Below, in pieces: positions 1 to 6,890 of a stretch of 10,727 nt of DNA; position 1 is the stretch's first letter, and each line of letters opens with the position of its first letter. The position numbers and the translations under genes are program-made. The stretch is taken from positions 1 through 10,727 of the forward strand of contig JAIFLS010000125.1 of the NCBI GenBank assembly GCA_020048935.1, read 5' to 3'. The notes below the pieces were generated by a model. It saw only the letters and a program-made list of their open reading frames with translations. It searched no databases and was not told the origin of the DNA. Source of the DNA: a bacterium (lineage in GTDB: Bacteria; Verrucomicrobiota; Kiritimatiellia; UBA8416).

Positions 1-2
1 TG

Positions 3-134
3 GCAAGGCCTTTACGCATAGATGTCGATGGTGGCTGGTATCACGTGATGTCGCGTGGGATTGAAGAATGGCGAGACGTGACCCCAATAACGGAAAATGA
101 ATTAATCGACACGCACGTTGGCGAGGAGATATGA
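3..134 (+). pseudogene. REP-associated tyrosine transposase (RAYT/TnpA_REP) N-terminal remnant, 5' partial
   Basis: The frame opens with codons for ARPLRID followed by GGWYHVMSRGIE, which closely matches the conserved N-terminus of Y1-type REP transposases (usually M-ARPLRIE...WYHV..RG). The first two visible bases are TG, so the start codon probably begins one base before the window. After about 25 residues the similarity stops and the frame runs through an unrelated tail (WRDVTPITENELIDTHVGEEI) to TGA at 132-134. The HUH-type catalytic histidines and tyrosine of the family lie further downstream and are absent, so the product cannot be an active transposase. It overlaps the next ATG by four bases (ATGA). 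It is either a decayed fragment or an N-terminus fused to another short coding tail. Confidence 0.6.
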
Positions 135-370
135 TGGACCATAAACTGGAAGAACGACTCGCAAAGATCGAGACGAGTCTATTGCTCGTCAAACTTGCTC
201 TCGGGGCTCTCATCGTATTCTTGGTGGTGCGATTCTGGGGCGTCGAGCAACCGGCGCAAATTGGTTTTGTTGCCTCTCTTGTACTTGTGGTTCTGTGGCT
301 CCTTCATCATTTCTTTCTTTCTGCACTGAAGCGCAAACCAGGTTGGAAAGACGACGACAACGAAATATAG
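131..370 (+). CDS. Small two-helix membrane protein of unknown function
   Basis: This 79-residue product has a charged amphipathic start (MMDHKLEERLAKIE), two hydrophobic segments at about residues 16-36 and 43-65, and a charged tail (KRKPGWKDDDNEI). It is probably a small inner-membrane protein with two passes. The purine-rich box GAGGAG at 123-128 is only 2 nt from the first ATG but 5 nt from the second ATG at 134, so the second may be the true start. The gene sits in the first visible cassette and is followed within 5 bp by the first attC-like hairpin. I do not recognise a family. The ATGA overlap with the transposase remnant suggests coupling, but the upstream frame is itself doubtful. 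Confidence 0.6.
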   Translation: MMDHKLEERLAKIETSLLLVKLALGALIVFLVVRFWGVEQPAQIGFVASLVLVVLWLLHHFFLSALKRKPGWKDDDNEI

Positions 371-374
371 GATA

Positions 375-440
375 GCCAACACCATTTTGAACCTTATTGA
401 AAATTCAGCCGAATATTCAAAAGGTTAAAAACATGTTCGG
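375..440 (+). other. attC-like site A
   Basis: Left foot GCCAAC (375-380) faces right foot GTTCGG (435-440), pairing AAC/GTT and CC/GG with one bulged C. Inside, TTTT (385-388) pairs with the A run at 427-431, AACCTT (390-395) with AAGGTT (421-426), TTGAA (397-401) with TTCAA (416-420), and ATTC (403-406) with GAAT (411-414), closing on loop AGCC. G389 is the unpaired left-arm base. The site lies between a stop codon at 370 and a start at 459. The expected recombination point is 435/436. Confidence 0.62.
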
Positions 441-458
441 AAAAAGGAGATTATATTT

Positions 459-686
459 ATGAGCGTAAGATTCCCTCTGGCTATTACCATCGTGGCACTC
501 ATAGCCACGATGACTACTGGTTGCGCAACTCAAAGGTGGTCTGTTGAGCGCGCAGACATATCGACAAATCAGGTCGGAGAGGAAGCGCACGCATCCAACA
601 CGATCCTTTTGGATCGGCAAACTGGTGACACTTGGCTCCTGTGGCCGGAGGGTGATCAATACCGGTGGCAAATACTGAAGAGATGA
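459..686 (+). CDS. Small putative lipoprotein (cassette gene)
   Basis: The 75-residue product begins with a basic-hydrophobic signal (MSVRFPLAITIVALIATMTTGC). The likely lipidated cysteine is residue 22, but the lipobox is weak because position -3 is Thr rather than Leu. The mature part ends in TILLDRQTGDTWLL followed by YRWQILK. This resembles a short motif seen in many small bacterial proteins (a LLDxxTGxxW stretch, then a W-containing strand) whose function is unknown to me. The Shine-Dalgarno box AAGGAG at 444-449 lies 9 nt before the ATG and supports the start. The gene fills one predicted cassette, with attC-like hairpins on both sides, and has no promoter of its own that I can see. Confidence 0.68.
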   Translation: MSVRFPLAITIVALIATMTTGCATQRWSVERADISTNQVGEEAHASNTILLDRQTGDTWLLWPEGDQYRWQILKR

Positions 687-689
687 GCC

Positions 690-755
690 CCGAACAACAT
701 CCTGAACCTTATCCTGAACCGCTCACGGTTCAGGAAAGGTGAGGATCACGTTGGC
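690..755 (+). other. attC-like site B
   Basis: Left foot CCGAAC (690-695) faces right foot GTTGGC (750-755): AAC/GTT and CC/GG with a bulged G. ATCCT (699-703) pairs with AGGAT (742-746), ACCTT (706-710) with AAGGT (736-740), and TCCTGAACCG (712-721) pairs perfectly with CGGTTCAGGA (726-735) around loop CTCA. G704/A705 opposite G741 form the asymmetric left-arm bulge. Its left arm matches site A at 17 of 20 positions from the AAC, and the changed bases are compensated on the right arm. No T-tract follows, so it is not an ordinary terminator. Confidence 0.66.
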
Positions 756-762
756 TCCAGAG

Positions 763-1206
763 ATGATGAAGAGGAAACAGATCACGGCATGGTTGCTCTT
801 TGGCGGAGCGGCAGTTCTGCTCGCCCTCTGGGGGTATGCACGGACCGGATGGGATCATACGGTTCGCCTCCAGGTTGTGCTGCATGGCCTTCCCTTCGCC
901 GAGGTGCGCGAAGATCCCGTTGGTTCCCGACCAGATGGAAATGACCACAATCTGGCTTACCGGCGGTCCGTTTACTCACAAGGGCGGTATCTGGGATATG
1001 TTGATAGGTTCCGGAACTTCGTTCGTCCCGGAGATGACCCCGGGAATCCCTGGCCGATGGTCACCGTCGTCGCCATCTTTCATTGGGGGCAGTACCTCGC
1101 GACGGCCCTGATTGCAGTTGGTGCAATGATTCGTTGGAGATCACGAAAGGATAAACCGAGCCAACACGCCGTCGCAGGTTACGGCTCGCAAGCTCGCCGA
1201 ACCTGA
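763..1206 (+). CDS. Two-helix membrane protein of unknown function (cassette gene)
   Basis: The 147-residue product has an N-terminal membrane segment (about residues 7-24, AWLLFGGAAVLLALWGY), an extracytoplasmic region of about 75 residues, a second membrane segment (about 98-120, MVTVVAIFHWGQYLATALIA) and a basic cytoplasmic tail (RWRSRKDKPS). No family is recognised. The frame is open from GTG 739, and TTG 751 has a GAGG box 6 nt upstream. However, the cassette should begin at 750/751, so GTG 739 would lie in the preceding attC-like site. I therefore choose the ATG at 763, with TTG 751 as the alternative. The stop codon at 1204-1206 lies inside the next attC-like hairpin, as is common for cassette genes. 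Confidence 0.6.
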   Translation: MMKRKQITAWLLFGGAAVLLALWGYARTGWDHTVRLQVVLHGLPFAEVREDPVGSRPDGNDHNLAYRRSVYSQGRYLGYVDRFRNFVRPGDDPGNPWPMVTVVAIFHWGQYLATALIAVGAMIRWRSRKDKPSQHAVAGYGSQARRT

Positions 1207-1221
1207 ACGGCAACGTTCGGC
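1160..1221 (+). other. attC-like site C
   Basis: Left foot GCCAAC (1160-1165) faces right foot GTTCGGC (1215-1221) with one bulged C. GCCGT (1168-1172) pairs with ACGGC (1207-1211), CAGGTT (1175-1180) with AACCTG (1200-1205), and CGGC (1182-1185) with GCCG (1196-1199). C1173/G1174 face the single base A1206, giving the left-arm asymmetry. The right foot matches that of site A (GTTCGG). The site overlaps the end of the upstream gene and lies 12 bp before the next ATG. Confidence 0.66.
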
Positions 1222-1232
1222 AAGACGATAAG

Positions 1233-1532
1233 ATGAAGACACCGACAAAGCTGAACGTAGTTGGAGGCACGGTCGCAGCCTTCTCGTTCATCTTCCTCTT
1301 GGGTTCATGGCCGATGCAGTGGTTCGGAACCGGTCCGATCGCCACCTCGCTCTGGTTTGCAGGCTTGGCCCTTGTCCCGGTCTCAGGAATCTGCTTTCTC
1401 CTTAGTATCGGAATTGGAGCGTGGCGAGGAGTCAGAGCGCATGTGTGCGCTCTGGCAACAAGCACGGCCTTGCTTGCAGCCACGGGCACAGCTTGGCTCA
1501 TATTGTTCAAGTGGCTGTGCCGATTTGAATGA
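1233..1532 (+). CDS. Hydrophobic membrane protein; N-terminal part of a probably frameshifted cassette gene
   Basis: The 99-residue frame carries three hydrophobic stretches at about residues 8-27, 35-62 and 70-94 and ends abruptly (WLCRFE). The ATG lies 17 bp after the predicted cassette join at 1215/1216; no strong ribosome site is visible. Downstream, in the +1 frame, a pseudopilin-like C-terminal motif continues to the stop at 1690-1692, close to the next attC-like site. Cassette genes normally fill their cassette, but this one stops about 130 bp early, so a single-base indel at about 1520-1545 is the simplest explanation. The membrane part alone resembles no family I can name. Confidence 0.55.
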   Translation: MKTPTKLNVVGGTVAAFSFIFLLGSWPMQWFGTGPIATSLWFAGLALVPVSGICFLLSIGIGAWRGVRAHVCALATSTALLAATGTAWLILFKWLCRFE

Positions 1533-1692
1533 AACCAAGGACGCGTGGGGCAAAGAGTTTCGGTACCGCCTTGTCGAAGGCAAACCGGCAATCGACTCCT
1601 CTGGACCCGATGGTATCCTCGGCACGGACGACGACAACGGAAAGAACTGGAAACCAAAAGCGCGAACAACAAGCTGCTCCCGTACGCGCTAA
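1533..1692 (+). pseudogene. Out-of-frame C-terminal piece with a GspG/pseudopilin-like motif
   Basis: Translating this frame gives NETKDAWGKEFRYR, then GKPAIDSSGPDG and GTDDD. This is close to the DxWGxxFRYR...GKPxIxSxGPDGxxGTxDD pattern of type II secretion pseudopilin-like (GspG) C-terminal tails and related small proteins, where the acidic end is associated with calcium binding. The motif is followed by KNWKPKARTTSCSRTR and a TAA at 1690-1692 inside attC-like site D. Upstream in the same frame the translation is an Arg/Ser-rich shadow of the membrane gene, so the piece has no start of its own. It is best read as the displaced end of the gene that begins at 1233. Confidence 0.55.
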
Positions 1693-1718
1693 CCGCGCGC
1701 CGGAGAGCTCGGGCGTTC
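1662..1718 (+). other. attC-like site D (last of the array)
   Basis: GAAC (1664-1667) pairs with GTTC (1715-1718). AGCT (1672-1675) pairs with AGCT (1706-1709), CTCC (1677-1680) with GGAG (1702-1705), and CGCGC (1685-1689) with GCGCG (1695-1699) around loop TAACC. G1676 is a single unpaired base on the left arm, at the place where sites A and B also carry an extra G. The outer foot is shorter than in the other sites, so this is the weakest of the four. It lies at the end of the frameshifted cassette gene, and no further site follows. Confidence 0.52.
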
Positions 1719-1724
1719 TTGACA

Positions 1725-1770
1725 TATATACCTTATAGTATGAGGGTTTTGCAAAAGCCTCGTGTATATA
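1725..1770. repeat. AT-rich inverted repeat at the edge of the cassette array
   Basis: TATATAC at 1725-1731 is matched by GTATATA at 1764-1770. Between them lies a 20-bp near-palindrome (1742-1761, GAGGGTTTTG/CAAAAGCCTC) with one mismatched pair, centred at 1751/1752. It separates the last attC-like site from the vapC remnant. Its role is unknown, and it lacks the T-run expected of a terminator on the plus strand. Confidence 0.45.
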
Positions 1771-1936
1771 CGGGAAAATCCGGGCTTGCCTTCAACGCGC
1801 TGGAACTCCGATAGGAAACTATGACCTTCTGATCGCCGCTCATGCCCTGTATCAAGGATTGACTCTGATTACAAATATCACCAAAGAATTCCACCGCGTA
1901 CCTGACCTCATTATCGAAGACTGGATCGCACATTAA
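1763..1936 (+). pseudogene. Truncated VapC-type PIN-domain toxin (C-terminal remnant)
   Basis: The frame reads YGKIRACLQRAGTPIG, then NYDLLIAAHAL, LTLITN, KEFHRVPDL and IEDW before TAA at 1934-1936. These are the hallmark C-terminal blocks of VapC ribonucleases (GTPIGxxDLLIAAHAL, LVTNNxxEFxRVPGLxxEDW), including the late acidic residue in DLLIAA. The first half of the PIN domain, with the other catalytic acidic residues, is missing. The frame is closed by TAG at 1736-1738, and no VapB antitoxin is visible. The remnant cannot be an active toxin. It abuts the edge of the cassette array, so it may be a decayed cassette or a chromosomal gene cut by array growth. Confidence 0.7.
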
Positions 1937-1962
1937 TGCGGGCTAATGATGTTCGCGCATTA
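1934..1962. repeat. Small inverted repeat before ygiQ
   Basis: TAATGCG (1934-1940) pairs with CGCATTA (1956-1962). A competing hairpin uses CTAATG (1943-1948) with CATTAG (1958-1963). It overlaps the vapC remnant stop and ends 2-3 bases before the first possible ygiQ start, so it could hinder initiation at ATG 1965. Its function is unknown. Confidence 0.4.
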
Positions 1963-1964
1963 GG

Positions 1965-3701
1965 ATGCTGGTTGACAAGGGTGAGTACAAGCGGTTAGCT
2001 GGTGACATGTTTTTACCGACGACAAGCGATGAGGTGGCGCGGCGGGGCTGGGCGGGACTGGATGTGATCCTCGTGACCGGGGATACCTACATCGATTCGC
2101 CGTTCGCCGGGGTTGCCGTGATCGGCAAGTGTCTGGTGCGGGCGGGCTACCGTGTCGGTATCCTGGCGCAGCCGCAGACGGATGCCGATTTCACCCGGCT
2201 GGGCGAACCGGCGCTTTTCTGGGGAGTGACGAGCGGCTGCGTGGATTCGATGGTCGCCAACCGCACGGCCTCCGGGCGCCGCCGCCGCCGGGATGATTTC
2301 ACGCCGGGGGGCGAGAATAACCGTCGCCCGGACCGGGCTGTAACGGTCTACAGCAACGCGATCCGCCGCTGTTTCAAGCAGACGGCACCGATCGTGCTCG
2401 GCGGCATCGAGGCGAGCCTGCGGCGGGTGGCGCATTACGATTTCTGGTCCAACCGCATCCGCCGCTCGATCCTGTTCGATGCCAAGGCCGACTACCTGCT
2501 CTACGGCATGGCCGAATCCAGCGTGGTCGCCCTGGCCGGTGCCTTGCGCGACGGCGGGGATCCGACCTTGATCCGCGGGGTCGGCTTTGTTGCCGCCGCC
2601 GTGCCCGAGGGGGCGGTGGAACTCCCGGCCTACGAGGAGGTCGCGGCGGACAAGGAGGCGTTCACGCGGATGTTCCATGCCTTCTATGCCAACAACGACC
2701 CGCTCACGGCGCGTCCGCTGGCGCAGCGCCAGGATACGCGCTACTACGTGCAGCAGCCGCCGCCCCTGCCGCTGGATGGACCGGCGCTGGATGCGGTCTA
2801 CGAGCTGGATTACGAGCGCGACGTGCATCCGTACTATGCCGCCGGGGGCGAGGTGCGGGCGCTGGACACGATCCGTTTCTCGATCACGACCCATCGCGGC
2901 TGCTACGGCGAATGCGGGTTCTGCGCGATTGCCGTGCATCAGGGACGGCGCGTCTGCATGCGCAGCGAGGCGTCGATCCTGCGCGAGGCGCAAGCGCTGG
3001 CGGCGCATCCGGCCTTCCGCGGCACGATCCTGGATGTCGGCGGTCCGACGGCCAACATGTACGGGATTGAATGCACGCGCAAGGCGGAGTCGGGAGCCTG
3101 CCGGGGTAAGCGCTGCCTGCATCCGGCTATCTGCCGCGAACTGCCGGTCGATCATGGGCGGCAGCTGAACCTGCTCAAGACCCTGCAGCAGGTGCCGGGC
3201 GTCAAGCGGGTGATCGTGGCCTCGGGTGTCCGGCACGACCTGGTTATGGCGGACCTGAAGCACGGCAAGCGCTATCTCGACGCGGTGGTGCGCGATCACG
3301 TTTCCGGTCAGATGAAACTGGCGCCCGAGCATACCGAACCGGGCGTGCTGGCGGCGATGGGCAAACCGGGGCCGTCCTCGCTCAAGGCGTTCCGCGAGGC
3401 GTTCAACGAGTCCACCCGCCGGGCGGGGAAGCCGCAGTTCCTGACCTATTACCTGATGGCGGCGCATCCGGGCTGCACGGATGGCGACATGCGCAAATTG
3501 AAGACCTTTGCCGCGCAGGAGCTGGAGGTCTCGCCGGAGCAGGTGCAGATCTTCACGCCGACGCCATCCACCTATTCTACGCTGATGTACTGGACGGAGC
3601 GCGACCCCTTCACGGACAAGCCCGTTTTTGTCGAGAAAGGCGAGAAGGGCCGCGTACGCCAGAAGGAAATTGTGACCGGACCGGCACGGAAGGTGACATG
3701 A
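1965..3701 (+). CDS. ygiQ: YgiQ family radical SAM protein
   Basis: The 578-residue product matches the YgiQ (UPF0313) family. The N-terminal domain has FLPTTSDE, DVILVTGDTYIDSPFAG and GGIEASLRRVAHYDFW. The radical SAM core begins at RGCYGECGFC, where cysteines 313, 317 and 320 form the CX3CX2C iron-sulfur cluster motif. DVGGPTANMYG, APEHTEPG, YYLMAAHPGC and QIFTPTPSTYSTLMY follow. The reaction is not established. It is shorter than the long enterobacterial form (about 740 residues) and lacks most of the C-terminal extension, ending RQKEIVTGPARKVT. The start is uncertain: ATG 1965 has only a weak TTAGG next to it and lies on a hairpin, while ATG 2007 (MFLPTT) fits the family N-terminus well. 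The stop TGA (3699-3701) lies inside a 9-bp target duplication of the next element. Confidence 0.93.
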   Translation: MLVDKGEYKRLAGDMFLPTTSDEVARRGWAGLDVILVTGDTYIDSPFAGVAVIGKCLVRAGYRVGILAQPQTDADFTRLGEPALFWGVTSGCVDSMVANRTASGRRRRRDDFTPGGENNRRPDRAVTVYSNAIRRCFKQTAPIVLGGIEASLRRVAHYDFWSNRIRRSILFDAKADYLLYGMAESSVVALAGALRDGGDPTLIRGVGFVAAAVPEGAVELPAYEEVAADKEAFTRMFHAFYANNDPLTARPLAQRQDTRYYVQQPPPLPLDGPALDAVYELDYERDVHPYYAAGGEVRALDTIRFSITTHRGCYGECGFCAIAVHQGRRVCMRSEASILREAQALAAHPAFRGTILDVGGPTANMYGIECTRKAESGACRGKRCLHPAICRELPVDHGRQLNLLKTLQQVPGVKRVIVASGVRHDLVMADLKHGKRYLDAVVRDHVSGQMKLAPEHTEPGVLAAMGKPGPSSLKAFREAFNESTRRAGKPQFLTYYLMAAHPGCTDGDMRKLKTFAAQELEVSPEQVQIFTPTPSTYSTLMYWTERDPFTDKPVFVEKGEKGRVRQKEIVTGPARKVT

Positions 3702-3702
3702 G

Positions 3703-3840
3703 GGGCGCATCTGCGAATCGTTGCAAAATGGCAATAGGAATAGCAACCTATGGTCAATTCATTGCTCGTAATCGTAATCATGATCTTAATCATCATTAGC
3801 CATTCTCCTCTAAGAGTTGCAACGATTCGCAGATGCGCCC
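3703..3840. mobile_element. MITE-like non-autonomous transposable element (138 bp)
   Basis: The left end (3703-3726, GGGCGCATCTGCG...) and right end (3817-3840) are perfect 24-bp inverted repeats. Each is flanked by an identical 9-bp sequence TGACATGAG (3694-3702 and 3841-3849), the signature of a target site duplication. The 90-bp interior is AT-rich, codes for nothing and contains a TAATCRT-type semi-repeat at about 3767-3799. There is no transposase, so the element must have been moved in trans. Insertion occurred at the ygiQ stop codon without changing the protein, because the duplicated bases restore the stop. Perfect ends and duplication suggest a recent event. I cannot name the source family; several DDE transposase families make 9-bp duplications. 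Confidence 0.88.
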
Positions 3841-3867
3841 TGACATGAGCGATCATGGAAAGAAAGG

Positions 3868-3897
3868 TTGATTGCCGGGGGCTGCTGGTTGTAGAGT
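3868..3897 (+). promoter_or_regulatory. Candidate sigma-70 promoter for the DUF6036-type pair
   Basis: TTGATT (3868-3873) and TAGAGT (3892-3897) are separated by 18 bp. The -10 box ends 7 nt before the ATG at 3905, so a transcript might begin at or next to the start codon (leaderless). The match is modest and is offered as a candidate only. Confidence 0.3.
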
Positions 3898-3904
3898 GCG
3901 GGCA

Positions 3905-4483
3905 ATGAGAATAGAGAACAAAAACGACTGTATTAATGCGGGCAAATTGGCGGCTCGCCTTGGGCTGACGGTTCATCAGTCGCTTCTCGAACGGCGTATT
4001 AGAAAACTGATGCTTGCGTATCCATCGAGCCAGTCAGCCAGTCCGGAGGATTGGCTGATGGATGTGGCACATGCCCGAGGCGCACGGGTAGTTCGTCGAA
4101 TGGATGCGGATAAAGCCGATTTTGCGGCCCCGGCTCCCGATGTTTTCCCTAATGAGGAGCTTGTGGTTGCCATTTGCCAGCTTCAGCGGGAAGATCAACC
4201 GCAACGGCTCCGGCTGGCAGCTCAACTCGTTTCGCGGGGTGCTGTCAAGGTGGATCGGCTGCTTCTCCTGGCTCGTCGCGAGCGAGCAGAGGTCGTGCTT
4301 GGCGAGTTGGCTCGTCAGGCACTGAAAGTAGAGCCTGGGCACGGCGTATGGCAGCGGATAGCCGATGCCTTTCCGCCTCGACGCGCGTTGCGTTCGCCGA
4401 TTGCGCACTGGCAGCGACTGGCGTGGCCGGTCATGATGGGCGGGCATCGCGTCAACGCACAACGATGGGAGCTCGTTCGATGA
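3905..4483 (+). CDS. Unknown protein coupled to a DUF6036-type nucleotidyltransferase
   Basis: The 192-residue product begins MRIENKNDCINAGKLAARLGL, which could be a helix-turn-helix-like start (LAARLGLTVHQSLLERRIRK). It continues with a conserved-looking middle (FPNEELVVAICQLQREDQPQRLRLAAQLVSRG), RLLLLARRERAEVVLGELARQAL, and a C-terminal HWQRLAWPVM. I recall similar proteins beside DUF6036-type genes but know no assigned function. The frame is also open from TTG 3872, but ATG 3905 is the first ATG and no good ribosome site favours the earlier start. It overlaps the next gene by four bases (ATGA, 4480-4483), so the two are probably translated together. A role as antitoxin or partner is inference from the arrangement. 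Confidence 0.72.
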   Translation: MRIENKNDCINAGKLAARLGLTVHQSLLERRIRKLMLAYPSSQSASPEDWLMDVAHARGARVVRRMDADKADFAAPAPDVFPNEELVVAICQLQREDQPQRLRLAAQLVSRGAVKVDRLLLLARRERAEVVLGELARQALKVEPGHGVWQRIADAFPPRRALRSPIAHWQRLAWPVMMGGHRVNAQRWELVR

Positions 4484-5037
4484 CGAATGCAGAGAAAATC
4501 TTGAACCGTCTGGATGAATTGCTGGATGCGCCTGTCGAGCTTACGCTATATGGGCGAGCTGCGCTTCTGCTTGGTTATGCCAAGCCAAAGCAGGAATATG
4601 CGTTGAGTCTTGATGTGGATGGAGTGTTCTGGATCGGGCAGGCTGAGGAATTGGAGCGTAACGGGAATTTCTGGGAAGCATTAGCGCAAATCAACGAGGA
4701 GTTCGAGGACGACGGGTTATATATGACCCACTTGTTTGATGAGGATCAGGTTGTCCTGCGCCCGAATTGGAGGGAAGTGCGCGTCCTCATTGCAAGACCA
4801 TTTCGTCTTTTAACCCTTTACCGCCTGGCGGATGCGGATTTGCTGTTGAGTAAAATGATGCGCTATGATCCGACAGATCTGGATGATCTCGCCTTTGTTG
4901 TCGGTCAATCGGGGTATTTCCCTGCTGATGTTGCAGGTATTGTCGAACAGGCGCGGTTACCGGATTCCGAGGAGATCCGTGAGCAGGTTATGTTATGCCG
5001 TGCGTGGCTGGTTCGGCAGGGAATGTGTTCGCCATAA
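4480..5037 (+). CDS. DUF6036-like nucleotidyltransferase-fold protein
   Basis: The 185-residue product shows the compact pattern of DUF6036/AbiEii-like nucleotidyltransferases. LTLYGRAALLLGY (residues 21-33) stands where the G-x-A glycine motif is expected, ALSLDVDGVFW (41-51) has two aspartates D45 and D47 placed like the metal-binding pair, and LADADLLLSKMMRYDPTDLDDL (116-137) resembles the conserved Lys/Arg-Asp block. The canonical GG is YGR here, so activity is not assured. It starts in an ATGA overlap with the preceding gene. In related systems such proteins act as toxins that modify tRNA or other targets, but the target here is unknown. Codon and GC use look lower than in the flanking housekeeping genes, compatible with acquisition. 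Confidence 0.72.
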   Translation: MTNAEKILNRLDELLDAPVELTLYGRAALLLGYAKPKQEYALSLDVDGVFWIGQAEELERNGNFWEALAQINEEFEDDGLYMTHLFDEDQVVLRPNWREVRVLIARPFRLLTLYRLADADLLLSKMMRYDPTDLDDLAFVVGQSGYFPADVAGIVEQARLPDSEEIREQVMLCRAWLVRQGMCSP

Positions 5038-5067
5038 GCCCCTATCGTCAATTGCTCTTGTTGTGTG

Positions 5068-5096
5068 CTCTCGTCCACCGATCAATGGACAGAGAG
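5068..5096 (+). terminator. Possible hairpin terminator after the DUF6036-type gene
   Basis: CTCTC-GTCCA (5068-5077) pairs with TGGAC-A-GAGAG (5086-5096) around an 8-nt loop, with one bulged A. It begins 30 bp after the stop codon, between two convergent genes. No T-run follows (TAACTGATTAG), so intrinsic termination would be weak. Confidence 0.35.
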
Positions 5097-5130
5097 TAAC
5101 TGATTAGTTGCCGTACACTTACATCACCGA

Positions 5131-5156
5131 AGCCGCACTCGCGGCGCGAGTGGGCT
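5131..5156 (-). terminator. GC-rich palindrome at the 3' end of the sigma-54 regulator operon
   Basis: AGCC-G-CACTCGC (5131-5142) pairs with GCGAGTG-GGCT (5146-5156) around loop GGC, giving 11 paired bases with one bulge. It lies 6 bp beyond the minus-strand stop codon. There is no T-run on the minus-strand side (TCGGTGATG). It may be a factor-assisted terminator or a REP-like repeat. Confidence 0.42.
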
Positions 5157-5162
5157 ACAGGT

Positions 5163-6886
<1,724 letters not shown>

Positions 6887-6890
<4 letters not shown>

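Larger units (their letters stand above)
1..1718 (+). mobile_element. Integron gene-cassette array segment (attC cluster, no integrase in window)
   Basis: Four small same-strand genes alternate with four long imperfect hairpins that differ in sequence but share one plan: AAC at the left foot, GTT at the right foot, 2-5 nt unpaired spacers, paired inner boxes and an extra unpaired base on the left arm. Cutting each right foot between G and TT gives cassettes of about 436-750, 751-1215 and 1216-1715, each with one gene starting 12-23 nt after the join. This is established integron cassette layout. No tyrosine integrase or attI is present, so this is either the distal end of an array or a cluster lacking an integrase. 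The left end lies outside the window. The integron reading is inference from structure. Confidence 0.62.

Noticed and set aside
707..739. Strong hairpin after the lipoprotein gene as a rho-independent terminator
   Set aside because: No T-run follows, and the wider pairing from 690 to 755 with AAC/GTT feet fits an attC-like site better.
739..762. GTG 739 as the start of the membrane cassette gene
   Set aside because: It lies within the hairpin of the preceding attC-like site, and the cassette should begin at 750/751.
375..1718. The hairpins as REP elements of the nearby RAYT remnant
   Set aside because: REP copies share sequence and a 5' GTAG-type tetranucleotide; these hairpins mostly differ in sequence and share only feet and architecture.
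2013..3746. Long open frame on the minus strand across ygiQ
   Set aside because: It is a codon-bias shadow: Arg/His-rich with no recognisable domain, while the plus frame is a clear YgiQ protein.
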